Positions 1 to 7,258 of a stretch of DNA of 12,016 bases are shown in pieces. The first letter of the stretch is position 1, and every line of letters begins with the position of its first letter. Position numbers and translations under genes: made by a program. The stretch lies in the NCBI GenBank assembly GCA_007126995.1, contig SLAD01000354.1, forward strand, positions 1-12,016. The letters run 5' to 3'. The notes beneath the pieces are model-generated. The model was not told the DNA's origin, searched no databases, and saw only the letters and a program-made list of their open reading frames with translations. The DNA is from Kiritimatiellia bacterium (GTDB lineage: Bacteria; Verrucomicrobiota; Kiritimatiellia; SLAD01).

Positions 1-2387
1 GCGGTCGCGTACTGGTGCGGGCGTATGCGCGTCCAACGAACACCCCGGAAACGCATGAATATTTTAATCGGTTGTCGGCGCCCGCTGCGTATGGCTGGGA
101 ACTGCAAGTGGCGGCTTGGTATCGTCCCATCGATCCACCGCTGAATCCCGGCACCTTCGATTATGCCAACTTCCTGGTGCAAAGCGGTGTGGATACGCGG
201 TTCCGCTGCCATGTATCCACCATCGACGTGCTGGAAGAGGGGCGGGGCCATCCCATGATGGCGTTGGCGCTGGCCGCAAAGACTTCATTTCTGGAGACCT
301 TTCGGGAAACCGTGCGCGCGCCGGCCAGTCGCTTGACCTCGGCCGCCACCTTGGGCGCTCGTCGCGCGGTTGAAAATATCGATTATCGTGGTCAGGACTT
401 AGCCACGACCTTGCGTCATGCCGGCGTCGGGCACGTCCTGGCCGTGTCTGGTCTGCACGTCAGCGTCATCGCGGTCATGTTGTTTGCGTTGTTCCGTTTA
501 GCCGGCGCCAAGCCGAAAAGTTTTGTGCCGATTCTGATTCTGTTGCTGATTATGTTCGCCATGCTGACCGGCGCGCGGCCATCCAGCGTGCGGGCGGTGA
601 TCATGAACAGTGTCATCTTGATTACGCTGGCGTATTTCCGCAGCGATTTCCGCAGCGCCACGGTGATTGGCCTGTCGCTGTCGTCGGTCTTCATCTTGAT
701 GCGTAATCCGACGGTGCTGTTCGCGCCGAGCTTCTTGTTGTCCTACGGCGCTGTACTTTCACTGATTGTCATCGCGCCGCCGTTGGACCGCTTGATTTGT
801 ACATTGCGTGGCTTCTCGCTGATCTTTGCCGCTTTCTGGTTTGCCGCGCTGTTGCGTTTTGCCGGGTGGCATTTGCATGAGTTGGTGTATCCACCGAACC
901 TGTTGGCGATGCTGGGTGTTTTGTGGCTACTGATCTCGATTGGCACGCGACTGAACCATAAATTCCCGGTGATCTGGGCGTTCAATCTGGAACGGATACC
1001 GCAGTTGGTGCGCCTATTCTTCGCGGCGCAACTGGCCATTCAATTTGGCATGATGATCCCGTTGTCTGCTTGGTTCTTTGGCCAGTTTCCGGTGGCGGGT
1101 GTATTGGTCAATCTAATCGCGATCCCGTTGGTTGGTGTATTGGTACAATTGGGCATGTTAACGGGATTGATTGGATTAATCCCCTGGATTGGGCCTTGGT
1201 TGACGATCCCATTTGGCGCCGCGACCGGGCTCACGGGCGAAAGCTTCATCATGTTGGCCTACATCGGTTCTTGGGTGTTCCCGTATCCGGCCACGCCCAT
1301 GCCGTCGGCCCTATGGATGGGCGGTTACTACGGCGCGTTGGCGGCCTTCTTGGCTCTTGAGAGTAAGCGGATGAACCTGATTGGCTGGTTTTACACATTT
1401 GTGCCGCCGGGACCGAGTAGCACGATTCGGCGCTTTGCCATTCTGATTCCACTTGTGATGGTTTCGGCCCCCTTCATGCAGACCGCGCCGACGGAGCCGG
1501 AGTTGCGCGATATCCGCGTGTTGGCGGAAGGGCGCTACCCGATTGTGATGTTGACCGGACGGGATAATGCTACGCTGATCAATACGGGTGGCCGATTTGC
1601 GGGTGGTCGATTGGTGTTCGACAGTTTGCGCGGCGTGAACGCCACAGCGGTCGACACCTTGATCCTGCCTTCGGCCGATCCGCGCGCCGGCATTGCGGGC
1701 GCGGCTGAACTGGTCGAGCGCATGATCGTCTCTCGCGCTTTGCTTGGCACGTTGCCGGCACCGGACCAGACCCTGCCGGAAGCCTTGGGCGACGACTACC
1801 TGATTCGCCAGGCTGCCCGTGGCACGGGCTGGGCCGTCAATATTGAGCAGGGCTTCGAACTATTCCGCGAGCGCGCGGCCGAACATGGCACCGTGTTGGC
1901 CGAGCTTACCGACGAACGTCTGCCAAACTGGAGCAATGGCCGCTTGCAGATATTGCCCGCTCCCAGCGAAATGCCCGCCCGCTTTGCCAGCAGCGCACTG
2001 ACGCCGGTGCTCTATGCTGAGCTGCACGGACTGGAGTGGGTGATCATCACCGACACTACGCCGGATGCATTGTTCGATGCTTTGGCCGATACCACTTCGT
2101 GCGATGTCCTGGTCGTGCCCAATCTCAGCAATTTTGCGACCTACGGTCGCTGGCTGCGCACCGCACTGCGCCGCCTGAGCCCACGACTGCTGATCATCGG
2201 CGGCGATTCTCCGGTGGAAATGTCGGAATTGGAAGGTTGGCTGCCGCCCGACGATGAGCGTGTGCTGATCCAAACCGGCGAGGAAGGTGCGATCATGATG
2301 CGACTGCGCGCCAACGGCGATACGCAGATCGAAACCTATCGCGGGGACACGCGACTCACCCTGCGACCGCGCGAAGCGGCGGAATAA
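1..2387 (+). CDS. comEC: ComEC/Rec2-family DNA-uptake channel protein, 5' end outside the window, degenerate C-terminal MBL-like domain
   Basis: ComEC forms the inner-membrane channel that carries single-stranded DNA into the cytoplasm during natural transformation. The reading frame is open from base 3 with no stop upstream, and the first codons (G-R-V-L-V) look like the interior of the N-terminal DUF4131 domain, so the true start lies before the window; the GTG at 15 is probably not the start. About 794 residues are visible. The DUF4131 end motif (N-P-G-T-F-D-Y near base 160) is followed by the competence-domain hallmark GHVLAVSGLHVSV near bases 427-465, then many hydrophobic helices to about base 1490. 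The soluble C-terminal part (about 1500-2387) has the strand pattern of the metallo-beta-lactamase (MBL) domain seen in many ComECs, but the GQGD, SHxDxDH and HHGS signatures are not there. The truC gene follows 32 bases later, probably in one transcript. The family assignment is secure; whether it serves transformation is inference. Confidence 0.9.
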   Translation, partial: GRVLVRAYARPTNTPETHEYFNRLSAPAAYGWELQVAAWYRPIDPPLNPGTFDYANFLVQSGVDTRFRCHVSTIDVLEEGRGHPMMALALAAKTSFLETFRETVRAPASRLTSAATLGARRAVENIDYRGQDLATTLRHAGVGHVLAVSGLHVSVIAVMLFALFRLAGAKPKSFVPILILLLIMFAMLTGARPSSVRAVIMNSVILITLAYFRSDFRSATVIGLSLSSVFILMRNPTVLFAPSFLLSYGAVLSLIVIAPPLDRLICTLRGFSLIFAAFWFAALLRFAGWHLHELVYPPNLLAMLGVLWLLISIGTRLNHKFPVIWAFNLERIPQLVRLFFAAQLAIQFGMMIPLSAWFFGQFPVAGVLVNLIAIPLVGVLVQLGMLTGLIGLIPWIGPWLTIPFGAATGLTGESFIMLAYIGSWVFPYPATPMPSALWMGGYYGALAAFLALESKRMNLIGWFYTFVPPGPSSTIRRFAILIPLVMVSAPFMQTAPTEPELRDIRVLAEGRYPIVMLTGRDNATLINTGGRFAGGRLVFDSLRGVNATAVDTLILPSADPRAGIAGAAELVERMIVSRALLGTLPAPDQTLPEALGDDYLIRQAARGTGWAVNIEQGFELFRERAAEHGTVLAELTDERLPNWSNGRLQILPAPSEMPARFASSALTPVLYAELHGLEWVIITDTTPDALFDALADTTSCDVLVVPNLSNFATYGRWLRTALRRLSPRLLIIGGDSPVEMSELEGWLPPDDERVLIQTGEEGAIMMRLRANGDTQIETYRGDTRLTLRPREAAE

Positions 2388-2419
2388 GCGCTGCGGTTCA
2401 GCCGTTAGTGAAGGACGCT

Positions 2420-3124
2420 ATGGCTCTCCTTGATATTCTCTATCGCGATGAGCACATCGTGGCCATCAATAAGCCCGATGCCCTGCTGGTACACCGCACG
2501 CGACTGGCCGGCGACACGGTGGCTGCGCTTCAGCTTTTGCGCGATCAGATCAACCGCGCCGTCTATCCAGCACACCGCCTGGATCGCGCCACCTCGGGGG
2601 TCCTGCTTTTTGCCTTGGACGCGGAGACGGCCGCACGTCTGACTACCGCATTCACGGAGCGACGCGTGCGGAAGCGGTATCGCGCCATTGTGCGCGGCAT
2701 TACGCCGGAGCAGGGCGAGATTGATCATCCCATTATCGATCCCGATGACCCTGTGCCGCGTGAGGCCCAGAGTCAGTTCAAGCGCATTGAAACGGTGCGA
2801 CTGGACGGGGAGGTTGAGGGGCGTCCGGCTCAGTATTCGCTGGTTGAGGTCGAACCGGTTACCGGGCGCCGCCATCAGATTCGGCGTCATTTGAAACATA
2901 TTCATCACCCGATCATCGGCGATACCACGTATGGACGCGGCGCACACAATCGCTTCTTCCGTGATCGCTTCGGGGTCTATCGGTTACTGCTGCACGCGCG
3001 TTCACTCGAGCTGGCGCACCCGATCACCGGCGATCCGCTCAGGATCGAAGTCGACGAAACCGAGGAACGCACGTGGCGTCGCCTGCGGGAACGAACAGCC
3101 GAATGCTGGTCGACTGACGGGTAA
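2420..3124 (+). CDS. truC: tRNA pseudouridine synthase C (TruC-type RluA family)
   Basis: Isomerises a uridine to pseudouridine in RNA; E. coli TruC acts on U65 of certain tRNAs. The 234-residue protein carries the RluA-family catalytic motif HRLDRATSG with the catalytic aspartate at residue 55, nearly the same place as in E. coli TruC (residue 54). The opening (LDILYRDEHIVAINKP), the LLVHR segment, the KRYRAIVRG block and the late TGRRHQIRRHLKHIHHPIIGD block all resemble TruC rather than the large-subunit rRNA enzymes RluC/RluD, and there is no N-terminal S4 domain. I chose ATG 2420 because GAAGGA at 2410-2415 lies 4 bases upstream; a GTG at 2408 in the same frame would add four residues and overlap that site. 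It follows comEC by 32 bases without an obvious terminator. The substrate is inferred from similarity. Confidence 0.85.
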   Translation: MALLDILYRDEHIVAINKPDALLVHRTRLAGDTVAALQLLRDQINRAVYPAHRLDRATSGVLLFALDAETAARLTTAFTERRVRKRYRAIVRGITPEQGEIDHPIIDPDDPVPREAQSQFKRIETVRLDGEVEGRPAQYSLVEVEPVTGRRHQIRRHLKHIHHPIIGDTTYGRGAHNRFFRDRFGVYRLLLHARSLELAHPITGDPLRIEVDETEERTWRRLRERTAECWSTDG

Positions 3125-3132
3125 GGGTGAGC

Positions 3133-3149
3133 CGCACATGATCGGTTCA
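3133..3149 (+). repeat. 17-bp direct repeat, copy 1
   Basis: CGCACATGATCGGTTCA here recurs at 3251-3267 with one mismatch (G to A at the twelfth base); weaker similarity continues about 9 bases further. The two copies are 118 bases apart and bracket most of the stem-loop region. Each contains an ATG-ATC that opens a reading frame. The origin (local duplication, remnant of a small element, or binding site) is unknown. Confidence 0.55.
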
Positions 3150-3221
3150 GTTTCCCGGCTCATCCAGAGGATTCGCCCTGCCGCAGCGAGATGGGATCGG
3201 TGGGGCGAACCGTCCCGGTGA
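3138..3221 (+). CDS. Possible 27-residue leader or small protein (doubtful)
   Basis: An ATG at 3138 follows AAGGGTGA (3123-3130), which contains a fair Shine-Dalgarno-like GGGTGA about 7 bases before the start, and the frame runs 27 codons to TGA at 3219. The peptide is arginine-rich (six Arg) with two Trp and matches no family I know. It uses the AGG and AGA codons once each. Stem A of the surrounding structure would cover its ribosome site and stem B lies inside its coding part, the arrangement expected of a regulatory leader ORF. Equally it may be a chance ORF in non-coding DNA; nothing except position and the ribosome site supports it. Confidence 0.15.
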   Translation: MIGSVSRLIQRIRPAAARWDRWGEPSR

Positions 3222-3250
3222 GCCGCTGGCGTCAGCGCGGGAATATGATT

Positions 3251-3267
3251 CGCACATGATCAGTTCA
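3251..3267 (+). repeat. 17-bp direct repeat, copy 2
   Basis: Second copy of the repeat at 3133-3149, one mismatch. A TATGAT hexamer (five of six matches to the sigma70 -10 consensus) lies just before it at 3244-3249, but I see no -35 element at the right distance. The ATG at 3256 inside this copy is in frame with the downstream membrane protein and would extend it by 25 residues. Confidence 0.55.
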
Positions 3268-3330
3268 CTATCACGGAAGAGCCGACTTTGCAGTGGTCAG
3301 AGCCGGAATAGATTTGTTAATGTCGACCCG

Positions 3331-3729
3331 ATGAACATGCAAGAACGAATTATACGCTGGAGTCGGAGCACATCCACCACGCTGGAACAATTGCTGGCGG
3401 GCGCGATCATATTGGCGGTGATCCTGTTCGGCTTAGCCACCATCTTTGTAATGGCCGAGTTGGACTGGCAGAGTGCCGACACCTTCTATGAGCTGGTCTA
3501 TCGCGTGCTACTGATGGTGATCGGGGTGGAGCTTGCGCGCACGCTGCTGACGCATGACCTCAATGCAATTTTGGAGCTGCTGGCTTTTGTGGTGGCGCGA
3601 AAAATGATGAAGCCGGATATTTCCTCGACCGATATCGTGCTGAGCGTGATCTCCTTTGTCGCCTTGCTGGCCGGCAAAAAGTATTTCCTGGGCGGTAAGA
3701 TCACGCCCAAAGAAGAGCGCTTGACTTGA
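3331..3729 (+). CDS. Small four-helix integral membrane protein, possibly PsiE-like
   Basis: About 132 residues from ATG 3331 (130 from ATG 3337, 157 if the in-frame ATG at 3256 is used). None of these starts has a convincing Shine-Dalgarno sequence; I chose 3331 because the extra residues from 3256 are polar, low in conservation-like features and overlap the intergenic repeat. After a short basic N-terminus (MNMQERIIRWSR) there are four hydrophobic segments, roughly residues 21-42, 54-74, 80-97 and 103-121, with a conserved-looking E-L-A-R...H-D-L-N-A-I-L-E stretch between the second and third, and a Lys-rich tail. This layout resembles the phosphate-starvation-inducible PsiE family and related small membrane proteins of unknown function, but similarity is judged by eye only. 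It sits alone between the comEC-truC and gatCAB groups, separated by the structured region upstream and a candidate promoter at its own 3' end. Function unknown. Confidence 0.6.
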   Translation: MNMQERIIRWSRSTSTTLEQLLAGAIILAVILFGLATIFVMAELDWQSADTFYELVYRVLLMVIGVELARTLLTHDLNAILELLAFVVARKMMKPDISSTDIVLSVISFVALLAGKKYFLGGKITPKEERLT

Positions 3730-3754
3730 ACTCGGAGCCGATGCTCCCTAGACT
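3726..3754 (+). promoter_or_regulatory. Candidate sigma70 promoter for the gatCAB operon
   Basis: TTGAAC at 3726-3731 (four of six to the -35 consensus), a 17-base spacer, and TAGACT at 3749-3754 (four of six to the -10 consensus). Transcription would begin near 3761, some 10-25 bases before the gatC start candidates. The -35 overlaps the stop codon of the preceding membrane gene. A small perfect hairpin, GGAGC-CGAT-GCTCC at 3734-3747, lies in the spacer; it has no T run after it, so it is a poor terminator and may be chance. Confidence 0.35.
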
Positions 3755-3784
3755 GCAGCGCGCTGGAAGATGGACGTTACGATG

Positions 3785-4081
3785 ATGAGTGATCCCCACC
3801 AACCTGAAATAGACGTGAAGTATGTCGCCCATTTGGCGCGCATGCACCTTTCGGATGATGAGGCCGAGGTGTTTCAAGAGCAACTGGAGCACATCCTGGA
3901 GCATGTTCGCCAATTGAGCGATCTGGATGTCAGCGGAGTGGAACCGACGGCCCACGCCGTTCCGGTGCATAACGTGTTCCGGGAAGATGCCGTCGACGCC
4001 AGTCTCCCGCACGAACAGGCGATGGACAACGCGCCGCAGTCACGTCAGGGCCTCTTTGTGGTACCCCGGATTCTGGAGTAG
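3785..4081 (+). CDS. gatC: Asp/Glu-tRNA amidotransferase subunit C
   Basis: Small scaffold subunit of GatCAB, which converts Glu-tRNA(Gln) and/or Asp-tRNA(Asn) to the correct Gln- or Asn-tRNA. About 98 residues, the usual GatC size. The family pattern is intact: VKYVAHLARMHLSDDE near the start, a helical middle (EQLEHILEHVRQLSDLDVSGVEPTAH) and the FREDAV motif followed by a tail that in this family wraps around GatA. The start is uncertain: in-frame ATGs lie at 3770, 3782 and 3785. I prefer 3785 (or 3782) because the product then begins close to the family's usual N-terminus; GGAAG at 3764-3768 is rather far for these and too close for 3770. The stop TAG is 2 bases before the gatA ATG, so the two are almost certainly translated together. 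Confidence 0.9.
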   Translation: MSDPHQPEIDVKYVAHLARMHLSDDEAEVFQEQLEHILEHVRQLSDLDVSGVEPTAHAVPVHNVFREDAVDASLPHEQAMDNAPQSRQGLFVVPRILE

Positions 4082-4083
4082 TG

Positions 4084-5559
4084 ATGGCGAAATTCGCGGA
4101 TCATAACGAAACGTTCTCTTTGGCCGGCCTCCAGCAGGGCACGTTCAGCTCCGTCGAGTGGGTGACGGACTTGCTACAAAGAATCGAGCGCTCCGACAAA
4201 ACCATTAACGCGTATATCTCGACAGATGGCGAGTGGGCCTTGGAACAGGCCAAAGCCGCCGATCAGCGGCGCGCTAGCGGCGAGGCTGGCCCCTTATGTG
4301 GAGCGCCGATTGGCGTCAAGGATGTGCTGAACGTGCAGGGGCAGCCGTGTCATTGCGCGTCACGCATATTGGAGGGCTACACCAGTCCGTATGACGCCAC
4401 CGCCGTGTCGCGTCTGCGTGATCAAGGCGCCGTCTTATTGGGGCGCCTGAACATGGACGAGTTCGCGATGGGCTCGACCAATGAAAATTCCGCCTTCGGC
4501 GCCGTCCGTAATCCTTGGAATCCGGACTTTGTGCCGGGCGGGTCTAGCGGAGGTTCCGCCGCCGCCGTGGCCGCCGGCTCGGCGTGGGCGGCGCTGGGCA
4601 CGGATACGGGTGGTTCCATCCGGCAACCGGCCTCGTTTTGTGGCCGCGTTGGACTCAAACCATCGTACGGCCGCGTCTCGCGTTTCGGACTCACCGCGTT
4701 TGCGTCGTCGCTCGATCAAATTGGTCCCATCACGCAGACGGTGTCGGATGCGGCTACGCTGTTGACGGCGTTGGCCGGTCATGATGCCAAAGACTCGACC
4801 TCGTTAAAACAAGCAGTGCCCGATTACAGCTCCGCACTTAAAGGAGATTTGCGTGGCATGCGATTGGGTTTGCCCAAGCAGTATTTTATCGAGGGCATGG
4901 ATCAGGAAGTAGAGGCGGCGGTGCGCCAAGCGACGGAGCAATGCCGTGAGCTGGGCGCTGAGCTGGTCGAAGTCAGTCTGCCCCACACGGAGTACGCGAT
5001 TGCGACCTACTACATCATCGCCACAGCCGAGGCCTCGGCCAATCTCGCTCGCTTTGACGGCGTCCGCTACGGGGCGCGCGAAGCCGGTAGCGATCCGCTT
5101 GATCAGTACGGCAAGACACGCGCCGCTTTCTTCGGCCCGGAAGTGAAACGCCGCATCATCCTCGGGACCTACGTCCTCAGTAGCGGATATCACGACGCCT
5201 ATTATCTGCGCGCCCAGCAAGTGCGCACGTTGATCCGGCGCGACTTCGAGGACGCCTTTAAGCAATGCGATGCCTTGCTCACGCCGGTCGCGCCGACCAC
5301 GGCCTATCGGATCGGGGAACGCACGGCCGATCCCATCCAGATGTATTTGGGCGACATTTTCACGGTCACCGCCAATTTAGCCGGCATCTGCGGGTTATCG
5401 GTACCTTGCGGCTTCTCCAGCGCTGATTTGCCGATCGGCTTACAGATATTGGGGCCCGCTTTCGGTGAAGAGACGATTTTGCGCGTTGGCCACGCCTATG
5501 AGCAGTCAACGGACTGGCATGTGCGGCGACCACCCTTGTGGGCAGGAACGGCATCATGA
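4084..5559 (+). CDS. gatA: Asp/Glu-tRNA amidotransferase subunit A (glutaminase)
   Basis: Amidase-signature enzyme that releases ammonia from glutamine and passes it to GatB. The 491-residue protein has the complete Ser-cisSer-Lys triad: Lys79 in PIGVKDVL, Ser154 in the glycine/serine loop PGGSSGGSAAAVAAGS, and Ser178 in DTGGSIRQPASFCG, the same numbering as the structurally known Staphylococcus aureus GatA. The following GLKPSYGRVSRFG and SLDQIGPI blocks are typical of GatA among amidases. ATG 4084 is preferred over the GTG at 4081 because GGAG at 4075-4078 then lies 5 bases upstream. The gene overlaps gatB by 4 bases (ATGA), a sign of translational coupling and equal subunit supply. No anomalies seen; length is normal. 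Confidence 0.96.
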   Translation: MAKFADHNETFSLAGLQQGTFSSVEWVTDLLQRIERSDKTINAYISTDGEWALEQAKAADQRRASGEAGPLCGAPIGVKDVLNVQGQPCHCASRILEGYTSPYDATAVSRLRDQGAVLLGRLNMDEFAMGSTNENSAFGAVRNPWNPDFVPGGSSGGSAAAVAAGSAWAALGTDTGGSIRQPASFCGRVGLKPSYGRVSRFGLTAFASSLDQIGPITQTVSDAATLLTALAGHDAKDSTSLKQAVPDYSSALKGDLRGMRLGLPKQYFIEGMDQEVEAAVRQATEQCRELGAELVEVSLPHTEYAIATYYIIATAEASANLARFDGVRYGAREAGSDPLDQYGKTRAAFFGPEVKRRIILGTYVLSSGYHDAYYLRAQQVRTLIRRDFEDAFKQCDALLTPVAPTTAYRIGERTADPIQMYLGDIFTVTANLAGICGLSVPCGFSSADLPIGLQILGPAFGEETILRVGHAYEQSTDWHVRRPPLWAGTAS

Positions 5560-6986
5560 GTGACGCTTTCAAGGTCAGTATCGGTCTAGAGACCCACGTG
5601 CAATTGGACACGCGGTCCAAGATCTGGTGTGGCTGCGCCAACGTATTCGGTAGCGAGCCGAATACCGATGTGTGTCCCGTCTGTCTCGGTTATCCCGGTA
5701 CCATGCCGGTGCTTAATCGCGAGGCGGTGCGGCTGACGGTCATGGCAGGCTTGATGCTGGGTTGCGAAATCAATCGCTACAGCAAGTTCGACCGCAAGAG
5801 CTACTTCTATCCGGACATGCCCAAGAACTATCAGATTTCGCAATATGACCTGCCGCTCTGCTTGGGTGGCGGCGTGGAAATCATGGTGGACGGTCAACCG
5901 AAAAACATCCGGCTCAATCGTATTCACTTGGAAGAGGACGTCGCCAAGAACAATCACTTCGAAGGGTTCAGCGGCGTCGATTTCAATCGGGCGGGGACAC
6001 CATTGATGGAAATTGTTTCCGAGCCCGACCTGTCCTCGGCGGAAGAGGCCTTTGCCTACCTGCAGGCGCTTAAACAGATGCTGGTCTATGGCGGCATCAG
6101 CGAATGCAATCTGGAGCAGGGCAACATGCGGTGCGACATCAACTGCAGCGTGCGGCCTGCCGCACAAGAGCAGTTGGGCACCAAGACCGAGATCAAGAAC
6201 ATGAACACCTTTAAAGGGGTGCTGCGTTCGTTGACCTATGAGATTAAGCGGCAAATCGACGTGGTCAGCAGCGGTGGCCGGGTGGTGCAGGAGACGCGGC
6301 GCTGGGATGATGAAGCCGGTGTCACGCGCTCCATGCGTTCGAAAGAGGACGCGCATGACTATCGCTATTTCCCCGAACCGGACTTGATGCCGGTGGTGTT
6401 GAGCGAGCAGGAGATCGAAGGCTGGCGGGCGTCGTTGCCGGAGATGCCGACTACCCGCCGGCAGCGATTCGTAGACGAATACGGATTGCCGGACTATGAT
6501 GCCGGGGTGTTGGTGGCCGACAAGGCGGTGGCCGATTTCTTTGAGGCGGTGGCGCGTGACGCAGGAAACCCGAAGGCGGCTTCGAACTGGATGATGACCG
6601 AGATGCTGCGCGTCCTTTCAGCGGACGATTTGGAGATTGCCGATATTAAGGTTACACCCGCTGCGCTTGCCGTACTGATCCGTTTGGTTGATGAAAAAGC
6701 CATCAATAATACCGGGGCCAAAGAGGTTTTTGCCGAGCTGGTGGCGAACGGCGGCGATCCGAAAGCCATCGTGGAAGCGAAAGGATTGGCACAAGTGAGT
6801 GATACGGGCGCACTGAACACCTGGGTGGAGGAGGCGATTGCGGCCCATCCCAATGTGGTGGACGATTATCGGGGTGGCAAGCGGGCGGCCTTACAGTTCC
6901 TGATGGGGCAGGTTATGCGGGCCAGTCAGGGAAAAGCGAATCCGCCAATGGTTTTGCAAGCTTTGCGCGATAAATTAGACTCATAG
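5556..6986 (+). CDS. gatB: Asp/Glu-tRNA amidotransferase subunit B (kinase/transamidase)
   Basis: GatB phosphorylates the misacylated Glu- or Asp-tRNA and amidates it with ammonia tunnelled from GatA. The 476-residue protein opens with IGLETHVQL, then a cysteine cluster (Cys25, Cys27, Cys40, Cys43; C-x-C...C-x-x-C) that in relatives binds zinc. The catalytic N-terminal domain continues with DRKSYFYPDMPKNYQISQYD, HLEEDVAKN, DFNRAGTPLMEIVSEPD and KTEIKNMNTF. The C-terminal part (about residues 325-475) is the YqeY-like tRNA-binding domain, ending in GQVMRASQGKANP. ATG 5556 has AGGA at 5544-5547, 8 bases upstream; a GTG at 5538 in frame is less likely. With gatC and gatA this makes a complete complex. 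Whether glutamine, asparagine or both are made depends on glnS/asnS elsewhere in the genome. Confidence 0.96.
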   Translation: MSDAFKVSIGLETHVQLDTRSKIWCGCANVFGSEPNTDVCPVCLGYPGTMPVLNREAVRLTVMAGLMLGCEINRYSKFDRKSYFYPDMPKNYQISQYDLPLCLGGGVEIMVDGQPKNIRLNRIHLEEDVAKNNHFEGFSGVDFNRAGTPLMEIVSEPDLSSAEEAFAYLQALKQMLVYGGISECNLEQGNMRCDINCSVRPAAQEQLGTKTEIKNMNTFKGVLRSLTYEIKRQIDVVSSGGRVVQETRRWDDEAGVTRSMRSKEDAHDYRYFPEPDLMPVVLSEQEIEGWRASLPEMPTTRRQRFVDEYGLPDYDAGVLVADKAVADFFEAVARDAGNPKAASNWMMTEMLRVLSADDLEIADIKVTPAALAVLIRLVDEKAINNTGAKEVFAELVANGGDPKAIVEAKGLAQVSDTGALNTWVEEAIAAHPNVVDDYRGGKRAALQFLMGQVMRASQGKANPPMVLQALRDKLDS

Positions 6987-6989
6987 GAT

Positions 6990-7256
6990 ATGGATTTTGT
7001 CAAAATAGCCAGTTTGAGCTCGCGTATTGAGGCCGAGACCATCGGTCATGCGCTGGATCAGTATGACATCCCGCATCAGGTGAAGACCGATGACGCGGGC
7101 GGCATGCTGGTGCCGATGTTTCCGGGCGCATCCATCTGGGTCCCGTCGGACAAGGCGCAACTGGCCAAAAAACTGTTGTCCTGCATCGAACCCGGGGCCG
7201 ACGCCGTTCAGCAAGCCGAAGACGAGCCCGATTCGGGCCAGTCGACCGCCGGATAG
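6990..7256 (+). CDS. DUF2007-domain small protein
   Basis: An 88-residue soluble protein. The first two thirds (VKIASLSSRIEAETIGHALDQYDIPHQV...GASIWVPSDKAQLAKKLL) match the pattern of DUF2007 proteins, described as putative signal-transducing proteins and resembling small ferredoxin-like folds: a first strand, a helix that scans the 'who is next to me' side, then a VPSDKA-type strand and helix. The last 20 residues are acidic and disordered-looking. The role is not known in the family. The ATG lies 3 bases after the gatB stop, and the MATE gene begins 2 bases after its own stop, so it is probably part of one polycistronic message. AGGA at 6985-6988 is too close to be a normal Shine-Dalgarno site, so coupling to gatB translation is likely. 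Confidence 0.75.
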   Translation: MDFVKIASLSSRIEAETIGHALDQYDIPHQVKTDDAGGMLVPMFPGASIWVPSDKAQLAKKLLSCIEPGADAVQQAEDEPDSGQSTAG

Positions 7257-7258
7257 CC

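Larger units (their letters stand above)
3125..3241 (+). other. Structured intergenic region with alternative pairings
   Basis: Directly after the truC stop the sequence folds well by hand. Stem A pairs 3125-3134 with 3156-3165 (nine Watson-Crick pairs plus one G-U, 21-base loop). Stem B pairs 3172-3183 with 3198-3209 (ten Watson-Crick pairs plus two G-U, 14-base loop). Stem C pairs 3224-3228 with 3233-3237 around a 4-base loop and can be extended by 3214-3217 with 3238-3241. The 10-mer GGTGAGCCGC occurs twice (3126-3135, 3217-3226), so segment 3156-3164 can pair either with the first copy or with 3217-3225, the latter enclosing stem B. No run of T follows any stem, so a classical Rho-independent terminator is not clearly supported. 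It could be a transcript-end structure for comEC-truC, a leader element for the downstream membrane gene, or a REP-like repeat. I recognise no known RNA family. Confidence 0.45.

Noticed and set aside
2405..2947. 180-residue minus-strand frame opposite truC
   Set aside because: It is antisense to a gene with intact catalytic motifs, and has no recognisable domain or ribosome site.
5586..6356. 256-residue open frame on the minus strand inside gatB
   Set aside because: It is fully antisense to a strongly conserved gene, and its product resembles no family; such frames are a side effect of codon bias.
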